DNA of 60,011 nt from Bacillus sp. 2B10 (GTDB lineage: Bacteria > Pseudomonadota > Alphaproteobacteria > Sphingomonadales > Sphingomonadaceae): the NCBI GenBank assembly GCA_003946805.1, contig RPSH01000026.1, positions 1 to 60,011 of the forward strand, given 5' to 3'. Both the position numbers and the translations under genes were made by a program. Shown here in pieces: positions 34,671-43,011 of the stretch (position 1 is its first letter; each line of letters starts with the position of its first letter). The notes under the pieces were generated by a model. It searched no databases and was not told the origin of the DNA. It saw only the letters and a program-made list of their open reading frames with translations.

Positions 34671-35948
34671 TCAGCCGGCGGGCGTCAGCACTTCCTGTCC
34701 GACATAGCGACGCAGCACCTCCGGCACGACGACCGAGCCGTCGGCCTGCTGGTAATTCTCCAGCACCGCGACCAGCGTGCGGCCGACCGCCAGCCCCGAA
34801 CCGTTGAGGGTATGGACGAAGCGCGTCGCCTTCTCCCCCTCCGGCCGGTAGCGCGCGTTCATCCGGCGCGCCTGGAAATCGGTGCAGGTCGAACAGCTCG
34901 AAATCTCGCGATAGCGCTGCTGCCCCGGCAGCCAGACTTCGAGGTCGTAGGTGCGCGCCGCCGAAAAGCCCATGTCGCCGGTGCACAGCTTCATCCGGCG
35001 GAACGGCAGGACGAGGCGGTTGAGGATATCCTCCGCCGCCTGCGTCATGCGTTCATGCTCGGCATCCGACTGGTCGGGGGTGGTGATCGACACCATTTCC
35101 GCCTTTTCGAACTGGTGCTGGCGGATGAAGCCGCGCGTGTCGCGGCCGGCCGCGCCGGCTTCGGAGCGGAAGCACATGGTCAGCGCGGTGAAGCGCAGCG
35201 GCAGTTCGCGCTCGGCGAGGATTTCACCCGCCACGATGTTGGTCAGCGAGACCTCGGCGGTCGGGATCAGCCAGTGGTCGCCGGTGGTCCGGAACAGGTC
35301 CTCGGCGAATTTCGGCAGCTGGCCGGTGCCGTACAGCGCCTCGCCGCGCACCAGCACCGGGGGCACGACCTCTTCATAGCCGTGAATGCCGGTCAGCGTG
35401 TCGAGCATGAACTGGCCCAGCGCACGGTGCAGCCGGGCCGCGGCACCGCGCACCAGCGTGAAGCGCGCACCCGACAGCTTGACCCCGGTTTCGAAGTCGA
35501 GCCCGATCGCCGGGCCGATCGCGTCATGCTCGCGCACCTCGAAGCCGAAGGCGGTCGGATCGCCGACGGTCTTTTCGACGACGTTCTCGTCCTCACCCGC
35601 CCCTTGCGGCACGTCGGCGAGCGGCAGGTTGGGGATGGTCGACAGCGTGTCGGCCAGTTCGGTGCCGAGCGCCGCTTCGTGCACCTCGACTTCGGGCATC
35701 CGTTCCTTGAGCGCGGCGACCTCTGCCATCAAGGCGGCGGCGGTTTCCTCGTCGCGCTTCGCCTTGGCCGCGCCGATCGCCTTCGACGCTTCGTTGCGGC
35801 GCGCCTGTCCGGTCTGGATCTCGGTCTGCAGCGCGCGGCGGCGTTCGTCGAGGGCGGCGATCGCGGCGGCGCGCGGCTCCACGCCGCGGCGGGCAAGGGC
35901 GGCGTCGAAGGCGGCGGGATCGTCGCGGATCAGGCGGATATCGTGCAT
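34671..35948 (-). CDS. serS: serine--tRNA ligase
   Basis: This 425-aa class II aminoacyl-tRNA synthetase has an N-terminal helical arm (about residues 30-100, with [16 protein letters not shown]) and motif 2 [27 protein letters not shown] follows, and motif 3 is [19 protein letters not shown]. It charges tRNA-Ser. The ATG at 35948 gives the standard start [11 protein letters not shown]; readings further upstream overlap the divergent gene at 36043. It is the first gene of the minus-strand run serS - LytM lipoprotein - channel - DUF486 - rimO - aminopeptidase. Confidence 0.97.
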   Translation of the reverse strand: MHDIRLIRDDPAAFDAALARRGVEPRAAAIAALDERRRALQTEIQTGQARRNEASKAIGAAKAKRDEETAAALMAEVAALKERMPEVEVHEAALGTELADTLSTIPNLPLADVPQGAGEDENVVEKTVGDPTAFGFEVREHDAIGPAIGLDFETGVKLSGARFTLVRGAAARLHRALGQFMLDTLTGIHGYEEVVPPVLVRGEALYGTGQLPKFAEDLFRTTGDHWLIPTAEVSLTNIVAGEILAERELPLRFTALTMCFRSEAGAAGRDTRGFIRQHQFEKAEMVSITTPDQSDAEHERMTQAAEDILNRLVLPFRRMKLCTGDMGFSAARTYDLEVWLPGQQRYREISSCSTCTDFQARRMNARYRPEGEKATRFVHTLNGSGLAVGRTLVAVLENYQQADGSVVVPEVLRRYVGQEVLTPAG

Positions 35949-36042
35949 GGCCGGGCTATGGCGAGCCGTTCGGAGCCATGCAAGCCGCAACCGCCCCGCC
36001 CGCCGATGCGTTGGTCCGTCCACATGCTTTGAGGAGAGTGAG

Positions 36043-36474
36043 ATGCGGATACCCCATGACGCCTGCGTACTGGTAGCCGATGGTCGCAAGATGCTGTTCT
36101 TCCGCAACGAAGGCGACGCGAACACGCCGAACCTGATCGTCGAGGACCAGCACCAGCAGGCCAACCCGGCCGACCGCCATCAAAAGACCGATGCGGCGGG
36201 ACAGGCGTCGTCGACCACCGGCGGCACGATGGGCGAGACCGATTACCACCAGCAGGCCGAGGACCGGTTCGCCGCCGAAGCCGCCGAGCTGCTGCGCAAG
36301 CGGGCATTGGCCAACGACTTCGAATCGCTGATCGTCGTCGCCCCGCCCAAGACGCTGGGCGAGATGCGCAAACATTACCACAAGGCGGTCAGCGACAAGC
36401 TGACGGGCGAACTGGACAAGGACCTGACCGGTCATCCGGTCGATCAGATCGAGAAGCTGATCTCCGCAGCCTGA
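36043..36474 (+). CDS. host attachment family protein
   Basis: This 143-aa soluble protein begins [20 protein letters not shown], the typical opening of the host-attachment family first described around Agrobacterium attachment genes. The fold is related to eRF1/actin-like small domains, and the C-terminal [18 protein letters not shown] motif is conserved. A biochemical role is unknown despite the name. A GAGGAGA ribosome binding site lies 5 nt upstream. It is divergent from serS (94 bp between starts). An 11-bp stem hairpin follows at 36483. Confidence 0.85.
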   Translation: MRIPHDACVLVADGRKMLFFRNEGDANTPNLIVEDQHQQANPADRHQKTDAAGQASSTTGGTMGETDYHQQAEDRFAAEAAELLRKRALANDFESLIVVAPPKTLGEMRKHYHKAVSDKLTGELDKDLTGHPVDQIEKLISAA

Positions 36475-36482
36475 CGCGCGAC

Positions 36483-36508
36483 GGGCCGCGCGGTTGCCCG
36501 CGCGGCCC
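36483..36508 (+). terminator. GC-rich hairpin after host-attachment gene
   Basis: GGGCCGCGCGG and CCGCGCGGCCC form an 11-bp perfect stem with a TTGC loop, 8 bp after the stop. There is no T-tract, so it is a possible rather than certain terminator. Confidence 0.6.
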
Positions 36509-36577
36509 GGTGTGGTTCGGTTCGGAGCGGGTCGGCAAACGAGCGCCGACAACCGGGCCTGCTATCCTGCCGCATAC

Positions 36578-36660
36578 GTCATCCCGGCGAAGGCTGGGAT
36601 CTCACGGTGAAAGCACGGGATGGGAGCCGCTCGAGGCCCCAGCCTTCGCCGGGGCGACGT
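36578..36660. repeat. composite REP element, copy C
   Basis: Two inverted hairpins (GTCATCCCGGCGAAGGCTGG and a CCCCAGCCTTCGCCGGGGCG type) flank a block with AAGCACGGG and GGAGCCGCTCGAG. It lacks the outer TGATCCA/TGGATCA ends of copies A and D. It lies 3' of the PEP-CTERM-like gene. Confidence 0.75.
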
Positions 36661-36673
36661 GCGTGGCGTTGGG

Positions 36674-37543
36674 TCACGCTGCTGCCGCCGCTTTCCGCGA
36701 GAAACGCTTGCGCAGCACCAGCGCCGCCGCGGCGCCACCGAACAGCAGCAGCATCGGCGGGGCCGGCACCGGCGTCGGAGGGCCGGGCGGATGGGGCGGA
36801 TGGGGTGGATCGGGCGGCGGGTAGCCGTTCGACGACGAGGAGGTCGACGTCGACGAGGCCGACGAGGTCGATGCGCTGGTCGAGGCCGACGACGCCGACG
36901 AGGTGCTGGTCGACACGTTGCCGCTCGACGAGGTAGACGTCGACACGTTGCCACTGGACGACGTGGAGACGTTGCCACTGGACGAGGTCGAGACGTTGCC
37001 GCTGCTCCCGCCCGATGCGGACGAGGTGCTGCTGGTGCTCGACACACCGCCGGTGCTGGTCGACGACCCGCCGGCCGAGGTCGAGGTCGAACCGCTGGTG
37101 CTCGACGTCGACGAGACGACGATGCCACTCGACCCGCCCGATCCGCTGCCGCCGCCGAAGAACCCGCCGGCGAAGAACCCGCCGCCGATGCCGCCGCCGC
37201 CGGTCCCGCCGACCAGCACCGGGCCGGGGCCGAAGCCGCCACCCGACAATACCGGCATTTCCGCACCGGCAAAGGCCGGGGGCAGGGGAACGGGGGCCGC
37301 CTGGCTGGCGACGGTCACCACGGTCGGCGCGCACACCGTCTTGGTCCGGGTCACGATCCGCTTCACGACACGGCGCGGCGCCGGACGGGCGGCCACGCGC
37401 TTGGTGATGACGCGCTTGGTGATCGCGCGCTTCGTGATCTCACGGTTCTGCGACGATTCGGCGACGTGCACCGCACCCCCGCCGATCACCGCACCCCCGC
37501 AGGCACATGCGCACAGTTTCGCCAATGCCATCTTCACCGACAT
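36674..37543 (-). CDS. Ser/Gly/Thr-rich exported protein with PEP-CTERM-like tail
   Basis: This 289-aa low-complexity protein starts with a weak signal-like segment (MALAKLCACACGGAVIGGG) and a basic repeat (ITKRAITKRVITKRV). A Gly-rich part (about residues 95-135) and a long Ser/Thr/Gly stretch with four SGNVST repeats (about 180-215) follow. The last ~45 residues run YPPPDPPHPPHPPGPP, then PVPAPP, hydrophobic MLLLFGGAAAALVL and basic RKRFSRK. This tripartite tail is the exosortase recognition pattern, with PAP in place of PEP. It is a likely substrate of the XrtA encoded at 12029-13546. Its Ser-rich body suits O-glycosylation, but both points are inference. GGAAGAG precedes ATG 37543; ATG 37531 is an alternative. 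Confidence 0.72.
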   Translation of the reverse strand: MSVKMALAKLCACACGGAVIGGGAVHVAESSQNREITKRAITKRVITKRVAARPAPRRVVKRIVTRTKTVCAPTVVTVASQAAPVPLPPAFAGAEMPVLSGGGFGPGPVLVGGTGGGGIGGGFFAGGFFGGGSGSGGSSGIVVSSTSSTSGSTSTSAGGSSTSTGGVSSTSSTSSASGGSSGNVSTSSSGNVSTSSSGNVSTSTSSSGNVSTSTSSASSASTSASTSSASSTSTSSSSNGYPPPDPPHPPHPPGPPTPVPAPPMLLLFGGAAAALVLRKRFSRKAAAAA

Positions 37544-37896
37544 GCAGCACCACTCTTCCCAAAAGAACCCTGTACCCCCGGCTGGATGCCGCGTTCGGGT
37601 TCGTTATGCCGCACCAAGGCGAAAGAAACCGTAAAGTTCAAGCCGTGGCACGCCAATATCGCGGTCATATCGGTGAAATATGCGGGGCGCTACAAGGTCG
37701 GCACGGTTAACGTACCGTAAAGGGACGAAATCGGATACTGTCCAAATCCTGCCGAACCACCCTGTCCTCCGGGTACTTCGTCCTTTGTTCCGCGGCGCTT
37801 GTGAAGCTGCCCCCTGCCCGATATAGGCGCGCGGACAAAAGAGAGGGCGATTCTGCGCCGAAGAGGTGCGGGGACGTTCCGGGGTGGAGAATGGGG
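37544..37896. other. intergenic region between PEP-CTERM-like gene and dksA
   Basis: No gene is recognised. It serves as a divergent promoter region and holds the dksA promoter (37799-37827). The half next to the PEP-CTERM-like gene is less GC-rich than its surroundings, but I could not identify a confident promoter there. Confidence 0.6.
37799..37827 (+). promoter_or_regulatory. probable sigma70 promoter of dksA
   Basis: TTGTGA (37799-37804), a 17-nt spacer and TATAGG (37822-37827) match the sigma70 consensus reasonably. This gives a leader of about 60 nt before the dksA ATG. Confidence 0.55.
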
Positions 37897-38364
37897 ATGG
37901 CTACGGTTTTGAGCGACACGACACAACCTCTCGACATGCCACCGCCGCCGGCGAACGACGATGGCACCGGATATCGTCCCCAAGCGGACGAACCGTTCAT
38001 GAACCCCCGCCAGCAGGCCTATTTCCGGGCCAAGCTGCTGGCATGGAAGGAAGCGATCCATCGCGAGGCGCAGGATACGCTGACGCATCTGCAGAACGAA
38101 TCGCTGCGCGAGGCGGACCTGACCGATCGCGCGTCGAGCGAGACCGACTTCTCGATCGAACTGCGCACCCGCGATCGCCAGCGCAAGCTGATCTCCAAGA
38201 TCGAGGCGGCGATCCGCCGGATCGATGAAGGCGAATATGGCTATTGCGAAGTGACCGGGGAGCCGATCGCACTGGGTCGCCTGGAAGCGCGACCGATCGC
38301 GACGATGACCGTCGAGGCGCAGAGCCGGCACGAGCGGCAGGAAAAGGTGTCGCGCGAGGATTGA
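37897..38364 (+). CDS. dksA: DksA-family RNA polymerase regulator lacking zinc cysteines
   Basis: This is a 155-aa DksA homologue. The coiled coil runs from about residue 40 to 110, and its tip keeps the acidic motif ADLTDRAS needed to act through the RNA polymerase secondary channel. The zinc-finger region reads EYGYCEVTGEPI then RPIATMTVEAQ, so only one cysteine (C117) of the usual four remains. Zinc-less, one-cysteine DksA proteins are known in alphaproteobacteria such as Rhodobacter and still respond with ppGpp. I chose ATG 37897 because GGAGA lies 7 nt upstream; ATG 37891 would be only 1 nt from it. Two hairpins follow the gene. Confidence 0.93.
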   Translation: MATVLSDTTQPLDMPPPPANDDGTGYRPQADEPFMNPRQQAYFRAKLLAWKEAIHREAQDTLTHLQNESLREADLTDRASSETDFSIELRTRDRQRKLISKIEAAIRRIDEGEYGYCEVTGEPIALGRLEARPIATMTVEAQSRHERQEKVSRED

Positions 38365-38407
38365 TCCTCGCCGCGCGACCGGTGCGCGGGGCCGATCGAC
38401 CCCGCGC
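38349..38407 (+). terminator. tandem hairpins at the dksA 3' end
   Basis: The first hairpin (38349-38379) pairs GTCGCGCGAGGA with TCCTCGCCGCGCGAC (one bulge) and contains the dksA stop codon in its loop region. The second (38384-38407) pairs GCGCGGGG with CCCCGCGC. Neither has a long T-tract. Together they separate dksA from the convergent YdcH gene. Confidence 0.6.
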
Positions 38408-38414
38408 GCTGGCG

Positions 38415-38570
38415 TTACAGGGCGGTCATTTCCTGTTTCACCATAAGCTTGCGTTTCTTGAGCGAGGACAGCAGCGAGTGGTCGGGCGAGGGCCGCTGCG
38501 TTTCGGCCGCGATCTGGCGGTCGAGCGTGGCATGTTTCGCTTCGAGGGCGTTGAGGTGGGCAGACTGCAT
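38415..38570 (-). CDS. YdcH family (DUF465) small helical protein 1
   Basis: This 51-aa protein, MQSAHLNALEAKHATLDRQ..., with LLSSLKKRKLMVKQEM at the end, has the helix-turn-helix hairpin pattern of the DUF465/YdcH family. Function is unknown; these are small, abundant, probably cytoplasmic coiled-coil proteins. AGGAGG lies 8 nt before ATG 38570. It is divergent from a second YdcH gene (38721), 150 bp away. Confidence 0.82.
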   Translation of the reverse strand: MQSAHLNALEAKHATLDRQIAAETQRPSPDHSLLSSLKKRKLMVKQEMTAL

Positions 38571-38720
38571 CGTTGCATCCTCCTGCTTGGCTGTTGGGGG
38601 AATGAGTAGAACACAGCAGTCGCGAATTGTCGCCATGGCTGGCGGGTTTTTCGATACGACGTGCGAAAATCGCCGACGGGCCGTTGCCAGCGCTCCGTCC
38701 CCAAGCGAGAGTGCCCGCCC

Positions 38721-38918
38721 ATGGACGAATCGGATCTCGAACAGCGGCTGGGCGTGCTCAGGATCGAGCATCGCGACCTGGACGACGCCATCGCGGCGTT
38801 GACGTCGACGGCGCAGGCCGACCAGTTGCAGATCGCCCGGCTGAAGCGTCGCAAGCTGCGCCTGCGCGACGAGATCGCGGCGGTCGAGGATCAGTTGATC
38901 CCCGATATCATCGCCTGA
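38721..38918 (+). CDS. YdcH family (DUF465) small helical protein 2
   Basis: This 65-aa protein, MDESDLEQRLGVLRIEHRD..., with LQIARLKRRKLRLRDEI is clearly related in pattern to the YdcH protein on the opposite strand. The (K)KRKL(x)L(R)(D/Q)E signature and the two predicted helices identify DUF465. Function is unknown. The upstream ribosome binding site is weak (GAGAG, 10 nt). It is probably transcribed with DUF1465, which starts 103 bp downstream. Confidence 0.82.
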   Translation: MDESDLEQRLGVLRIEHRDLDDAIAALTSTAQADQLQIARLKRRKLRLRDEIAAVEDQLIPDIIA

Positions 38919-39021
38919 GCACAGGCGGCGGTCCCAGATCGTCGCGTTGAGGGACGAATGAGAGAGGGGGGTGTTGAACGCCCTCTTTCGTCCCATCCGG
39001 TCGCGTGGCAACACAGCACCC

Positions 39022-39480
39022 ATGGAAACACGCGGCACCGCAGCCGATGCCCGCCGCCGGCTGATCGATTCGCTTTATGTCGAGGCGATGGTGCTGGCGG
39101 ACGAGGCGCGCGCCTATTTCAACGAGGACAGCGGGGGCGATCGCGCCGCGCTCGACCCGATGACGCGGGTCATATTGTCGTGCGAGTCGCTGAAGATCAC
39201 GACCCGGCTGATGCACGTCATCGCATGGCTGCTGACGCAGAAGGCCGTCGACGCGGGCGAGATCGCGTCGACGCTGGCCGATGATCCGCTGCGGTCGCTG
39301 GCGACGGCGCCGGTGAGCGAGGACGCGGTGGTGGCGACGATGCCGCCGGGCACGCGCGCGCTGATCCGCGGCAGCATCGACCTGTATCGTCGGGCCGAGC
39401 GGATCGAACGATCGCGCTACGATCCTCCCGCCGCCAGCCCGGCGCGCGCGATGTTCGAACGCCTTGCGATGCAGCTATAG
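39022..39480 (+). CDS. DUF1465 family protein
   Basis: This 152-aa mostly helical cytoplasmic protein has a conserved core YVEAMVLADEARAYF and ILSCESLKITTRLMHVIAWLL, which matches the alphaproteobacterial DUF1465 family. No function is established as far as I know. ATG 39022 (METRGTAADAR) is preferred to ATG 38971 because the extra 17 residues are Arg-rich and unlike the family start. The stop overlaps the end of the convergent nitronate monooxygenase gene by 6 bp. Confidence 0.8.
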   Translation: METRGTAADARRRLIDSLYVEAMVLADEARAYFNEDSGGDRAALDPMTRVILSCESLKITTRLMHVIAWLLTQKAVDAGEIASTLADDPLRSLATAPVSEDAVVATMPPGTRALIRGSIDLYRRAERIERSRYDPPAASPARAMFERLAMQL

Positions 39481-40422
39481 CGACAGGCGGTTGCGGGCGG
39501 CCTGATATTCCTGCGCCATCCGCGCGATGCGATCGGCGGCGGGCAGCACGGCATCGACCGCGCCGATGCCCTGGCCGGCGCCCCAGATGTCCTTCCACGC
39601 CTTGGCCCCCGCACCGAAATTCATGGCCGAGGCGTCGCTGTCGGGCAGCTTGTCGGGATCGAGCCCGGCGGCGACGATCGACCCGCGCAGGTAATTGCCG
39701 TGCACCCCGGTGAACAGGTTGCTGTAGACGATGTCGTCGGCGCGGCCATCGACCACCGCCTGCTTGTACGCGGCCACGGCGTTGGCTTCGGCCGTCGCGA
39801 TGAAGGGGGAGCCGACATAGGCGAGGTCGGCCCCCGCCGCCTGCGCCGCCAGCACCGCGCCGCCATTGGCGATCGCCCCCGACAGCGCGAGCGGACCGTC
39901 GAACCACTGGCGCACCTCCTGCACGAAGGCGAAGGGGTTCAGCCGCCCGGCATGGCCGCCGGCGCCGGTGCAGACGAGGATCAGGCCATCAGCGCCCTTT
40001 TCCACCGCCTTGTGCGCGAAGCGATCGTCGATGACGTCGTGCAGCGTGATGCCGCCCCAGCCATGGACGGCGGTGTTCAGGTCCTCGCGCGCACCCAGCG
40101 ACGTGATGACGATCGGCACCTTCCACCTCGCGCAGGTGGCGAGATCGGCCTCCAGCCGGTCGTTCGAGCGGTGGACGATCTGGTTGACCGCGAAGGGCGC
40201 GGCGGGGCGGTCGGGATGGGCGCGATCGTGCGCGGCCAGTTCCTCCGTAATGCGGTGCAGCCATTCGTCGAGCTCGGCCTGCGGCCGGGCGTTCAGCGCC
40301 GGAAACGAGCCGACGATCCCGGCCTTGCACTGGGCGATGACCAGGTCGGGGCCGGAGATGATGAACAGCGGCGATCCGATGACCGGAAGCGTCAGCGTGT
40401 CGAACAGGGGAGGAAGCGCCAT
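39475..40422 (-). CDS. nitronate monooxygenase (2-nitropropane dioxygenase family)
   Basis: This is a 315-aa FMN-dependent TIM-barrel protein. IGSPLFIISGPDLVIAQCKA is near the start, VCTGAGGHAGRLNPF is the FMN-phosphate loop region with catalytic-type His, and LSGAIANGGAVLAAQAAGADLAYVGSPF is the second glycine-rich segment. Enzymes of this family oxidise nitronates; some members act as enoyl reductase-like flavoproteins. ATG 40422 (MALPPLFDTLTLP) is preferred over ATG 40440. GGAAGCG-type signals are not evident on this strand, so the start has moderate support. Confidence 0.87.
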   Translation of the reverse strand: MALPPLFDTLTLPVIGSPLFIISGPDLVIAQCKAGIVGSFPALNARPQAELDEWLHRITEELAAHDRAHPDRPAAPFAVNQIVHRSNDRLEADLATCARWKVPIVITSLGAREDLNTAVHGWGGITLHDVIDDRFAHKAVEKGADGLILVCTGAGGHAGRLNPFAFVQEVRQWFDGPLALSGAIANGGAVLAAQAAGADLAYVGSPFIATAEANAVAAYKQAVVDGRADDIVYSNLFTGVHGNYLRGSIVAAGLDPDKLPDSDASAMNFGAGAKAWKDIWGAGQGIGAVDAVLPAADRIARMAQEYQAARNRLSL

Positions 40423-40650
40423 ATGAGTTTCATAGCGCAACCGTAATGGCTGTCCAGTGGCGAAAGTTGGCGAAGTTGGCGGTACGGTATGTTCGACGGC
40501 GGGTGGAGTGTATTGTTTTACAGGACATTGCAGGGAAATGTGCGCGCGGAAGTTGGCACGGTATGGATTTTTGTCTTCGGGTTCGCGTCGGTTCGATCGA
40601 CCGGCCGAACATGCACGATCCGGCGAAGTAGGAAAGCGCCCTGTGCCCGA
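40423..40650. other. AT-richer intergenic region
   Basis: No gene is accepted. The 228 bp between the nitronate monooxygenase start and the Nramp transporter stop are less GC-rich than their neighbours. They contain repeated GGCGAAGTTGGCG-like words near 40460-40480. A 61-codon frame at 40446-40631 has no ribosome binding site or recognisable product. Promoter function for the monooxygenase is likely. Confidence 0.5.
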
Positions 40651-41982
40651 TCAGCCGGTCGCGACCTGATACAGCAGCACCGAGTTGAGCACGATCACCG
40701 CAGCACAGATCGTCCACGCCGCCAGCGCCAGGACCGGCCGGTTGGCGAAGTCGCCCATCTTGCCCCGGTCACCGGTGAAGCGGACCAGCGGATAGACCGC
40801 GAAGGGCAGCTGGAGGCTCAGCACGACCTGGCTGCCGATCAGCAACTGTGCGGTGCCGCTTTCGCCGTAGATGCTGGCGACGACGACCGCGGGAATGATC
40901 GCCAGTAACCGCGTAACGATCCGCCGTAGCCACGCGGGCAGGCGGATGTTGAGGAACCCCTCCATCACGATCTGCCCGGCAAGCGTTCCGGTGATCGTCG
41001 AATTCTGTCCCGACGCCAGCAGCGCGACGGCGAACAGGATGCTGGCGGCCCCCGCGCCCAGCATCGGGGTCAGCAGCTGGTACGCGTCCTGTATCTCCGC
41101 GACGTCGGTGCGCCCGGCGGTATGGAAGGTCGCCGCCGCGAGGATCAGGATCGACCCGTTGATGAACAGCGCCAGCATCAGCGCGACCGAACTGTCGATA
41201 GTCGCCATCGTCACCGCCTCGCGCCGCCCCTCCGGCGTGCGGTCGAAGCTGCGGGTCTGCACGATCGAGGAGTGGAGGTAGAGATTGTGCGGCATGACCG
41301 TCGCACCGAGAATGCCGATCGCGATGTAGAGCATCGCCGGATTGGTCACGATCTCCGTCCGCGGGATCAGCCCGTTCGCAATGGCAGCGAGCGAGGGCTG
41401 CGCCAGGAACAGCTCGACCGCGAAGCAGCCCGCGATCACGATCAGCAGCGCGACGATGAACGCCTCGAGCTTGCGGAAGCCATATTGCTGGAGCAGCAGG
41501 ATCAGCATCACGTCGACGGCGGTGATGCACACGCCCCAGACCAGCGGGATGCCGAACAGCAGTTGCAGCGCGATCGCAGTGCCGATCACCTCGGCCAGGT
41601 CGCAGGCGATGATCGCCAGCTCGCACAACACCCACAACACCCAGCGAACCGGCTTGGGGTAATATTCGCGGCACGCCTGTGCAAGGTCGAGCCCGGTGAC
41701 GATGCCGAGCTTGGCCGACAGCGATTGCAGCACCATCGCCATGATGTTCGACAGCAGGATGACCGACAGCAGCGTATAGCCGAACGCCGACCCGCCGGCG
41801 ATGTCGGTCGCCCAGTTGCCCGGGTCCATATAGCCGACCGCGACGAGATAACCCGGACCGGCGAATGCGCCCAGCTTGCGCCAGAACTGCCCCGCCCCGG
41901 CCGGGACCGGCACGGTGCGGAACGATCCCGGCAGGCTGGGCCGCCGGTCGGGAAGATCGGCGGCGCTGGGCGGCGGGGCCAT
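40651..41982 (-). CDS. mntH: Nramp family divalent metal transporter (MntH-like)
   Basis: This 443-aa inner-membrane transporter has about eleven helices. The Nramp metal-site motif DPGNWATD is in helix 1 (about residue 52), and [10 protein letters not shown] in helix 6 provides the second half of the site. It imports Mn2+ or Fe2+ with protons. The ATG at 41982 is 1 nt after the stop of the upstream ferritin-like gene, so the transporter is the last gene of a three-gene operon with two Tat-exported ferritin-like lipoproteins. That links metal uptake to extracytoplasmic metal handling. No MntR-type site or riboswitch was recognised. Confidence 0.93.
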   Translation of the reverse strand: MAPPPSAADLPDRRPSLPGSFRTVPVPAGAGQFWRKLGAFAGPGYLVAVGYMDPGNWATDIAGGSAFGYTLLSVILLSNIMAMVLQSLSAKLGIVTGLDLAQACREYYPKPVRWVLWVLCELAIIACDLAEVIGTAIALQLLFGIPLVWGVCITAVDVMLILLLQQYGFRKLEAFIVALLIVIAGCFAVELFLAQPSLAAIANGLIPRTEIVTNPAMLYIAIGILGATVMPHNLYLHSSIVQTRSFDRTPEGRREAVTMATIDSSVALMLALFINGSILILAAATFHTAGRTDVAEIQDAYQLLTPMLGAGAASILFAVALLASGQNSTITGTLAGQIVMEGFLNIRLPAWLRRIVTRLLAIIPAVVVASIYGESGTAQLLIGSQVVLSLQLPFAVYPLVRFTGDRGKMGDFANRPVLALAAWTICAAVIVLNSVLLYQVATG

Positions 41983-41983
41983 G

Positions 41984-42991
41984 TTAGGCGGCGGTGCTCG
42001 TCTTCAACGGTCCGTTGACACCCGCGGGGAAGAACCCGCCGGCGCTGACCGAGGCGCGCGTCAGATAGTGCACGTTCAGCACCTGCGCCGGCGCGCGGTT
42101 GAAGGTCAGTCCGCTGCCGTCGGTCGGCACGATGTTCGACGCGTTGTTGACCGGCTTCACGCCCTGATCGATGTCGGTTGCCCCCTCCAGCGAGTCGCGC
42201 GCGGTCGACAGTGCCTCGGTCGCGTCGAGGATCGCCGGGGTGGCGATGCCCTTGCGGTACAGGACCGAACGGATGAGGCCGGCATGATAGGCCTTGGCCG
42301 CCTGCATCCCCGACAAGGCGTCGAGGAACGCCGCCCCGGTCAGCGACGCGGCGATCCCGCGATAGGCGGTGACCGCGACGTCGGCGAACACGAACGCGCC
42401 GAGCATCACCCGTTCGTCGCTCTCGTACACATCATAGGTAGCGGCGGCGGTGGTGATGAGCCCGGCGGCGCGCGCAAGGTTCGAAAATGCGCTGGTCGCC
42501 GTGACGCCGAGATCGATCGCCGGCTGGGCGATGACGGTCGAACCGATCACGCCGCGCAGGAACGCGACATGGGTGCGGGTGTCGGCGGCGAGTTCGCGGG
42601 CATATTGCGCGACGACCGGATCGGTGAAGACGCGCGCGCGCCCGCCGGTCGCGGCCCCCGGCGTGCCGGTCCCGGTCAGCAGGTCGGCGGACAGGCCGGC
42701 ACCGGTGGTGACGACGCTGAAATACTGCGCCTCGAGATACGCCAGGTTCAGCGCGAAGTTCAGGATGTCGGCGTTGCTGACCGGCGAGGGCGTCGGCGTG
42801 GGGGTGGTCGACGCGGTCGGCGTCGGGGTGGGCGTCGGCGCGGGGTTGCTGTCGTTGCCGCCGCATGCGGCGAGCAACGACGCGCCGGCAACGGCGGCGG
42901 ACACGCTGCCAGCGGTGCGCAGGAAATCGCGACGGTGGCTGCGACGGGTGTCGTCGGCCTCGGGCGCGGACAGGATCGGATCGTTGGTCAT
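41984..42991 (-). CDS. ferritin-like Tat lipoprotein B with lost metal motifs
   Basis: This 335-aa protein has Tat motif RRDFLRTAG (residues 20-28) and lipobox LLAAC (C43), followed by a Thr/Pro linker and a ferritin-like helical domain (PF13668-type) starting [16 protein letters not shown]. It is clearly a duplicate of the protein encoded at 43012-44037. Compared with that copy, the two ExxH metal motifs are changed: EVAH is here TRTH, and ESYH is here KAYH. It therefore probably lacks a complete diiron site while keeping the fold. The start has GGGAG about 9 nt upstream. It sits 20 bp after copy A and 1 nt before mntH. Confidence 0.85.
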   Translation of the reverse strand: MTNDPILSAPEADDTRRSHRRDFLRTAGSVSAAVAGASLLAACGGNDSNPAPTPTPTPTASTTPTPTPSPVSNADILNFALNLAYLEAQYFSVVTTGAGLSADLLTGTGTPGAATGGRARVFTDPVVAQYARELAADTRTHVAFLRGVIGSTVIAQPAIDLGVTATSAFSNLARAAGLITTAAATYDVYESDERVMLGAFVFADVAVTAYRGIAASLTGAAFLDALSGMQAAKAYHAGLIRSVLYRKGIATPAILDATEALSTARDSLEGATDIDQGVKPVNNASNIVPTDGSGLTFNRAPAQVLNVHYLTRASVSAGGFFPAGVNGPLKTSTAA

Positions 42992-43011
42992 CTGGGTCGC
43001 TCCCGAAAGGC

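Noticed and set aside
37560..37690. Sigma54-type -24/-12 promoter upstream of the PEP-CTERM-like gene
   Set aside because: A TTGG...GGC arrangement is present but the GG-GC spacing is one base short and flanking bases do not match.
40446..40631. 61-codon frame in the AT-richer gap
   Set aside because: No ribosome binding site, no recognisable product, and overlapping alternative frames of the same length.
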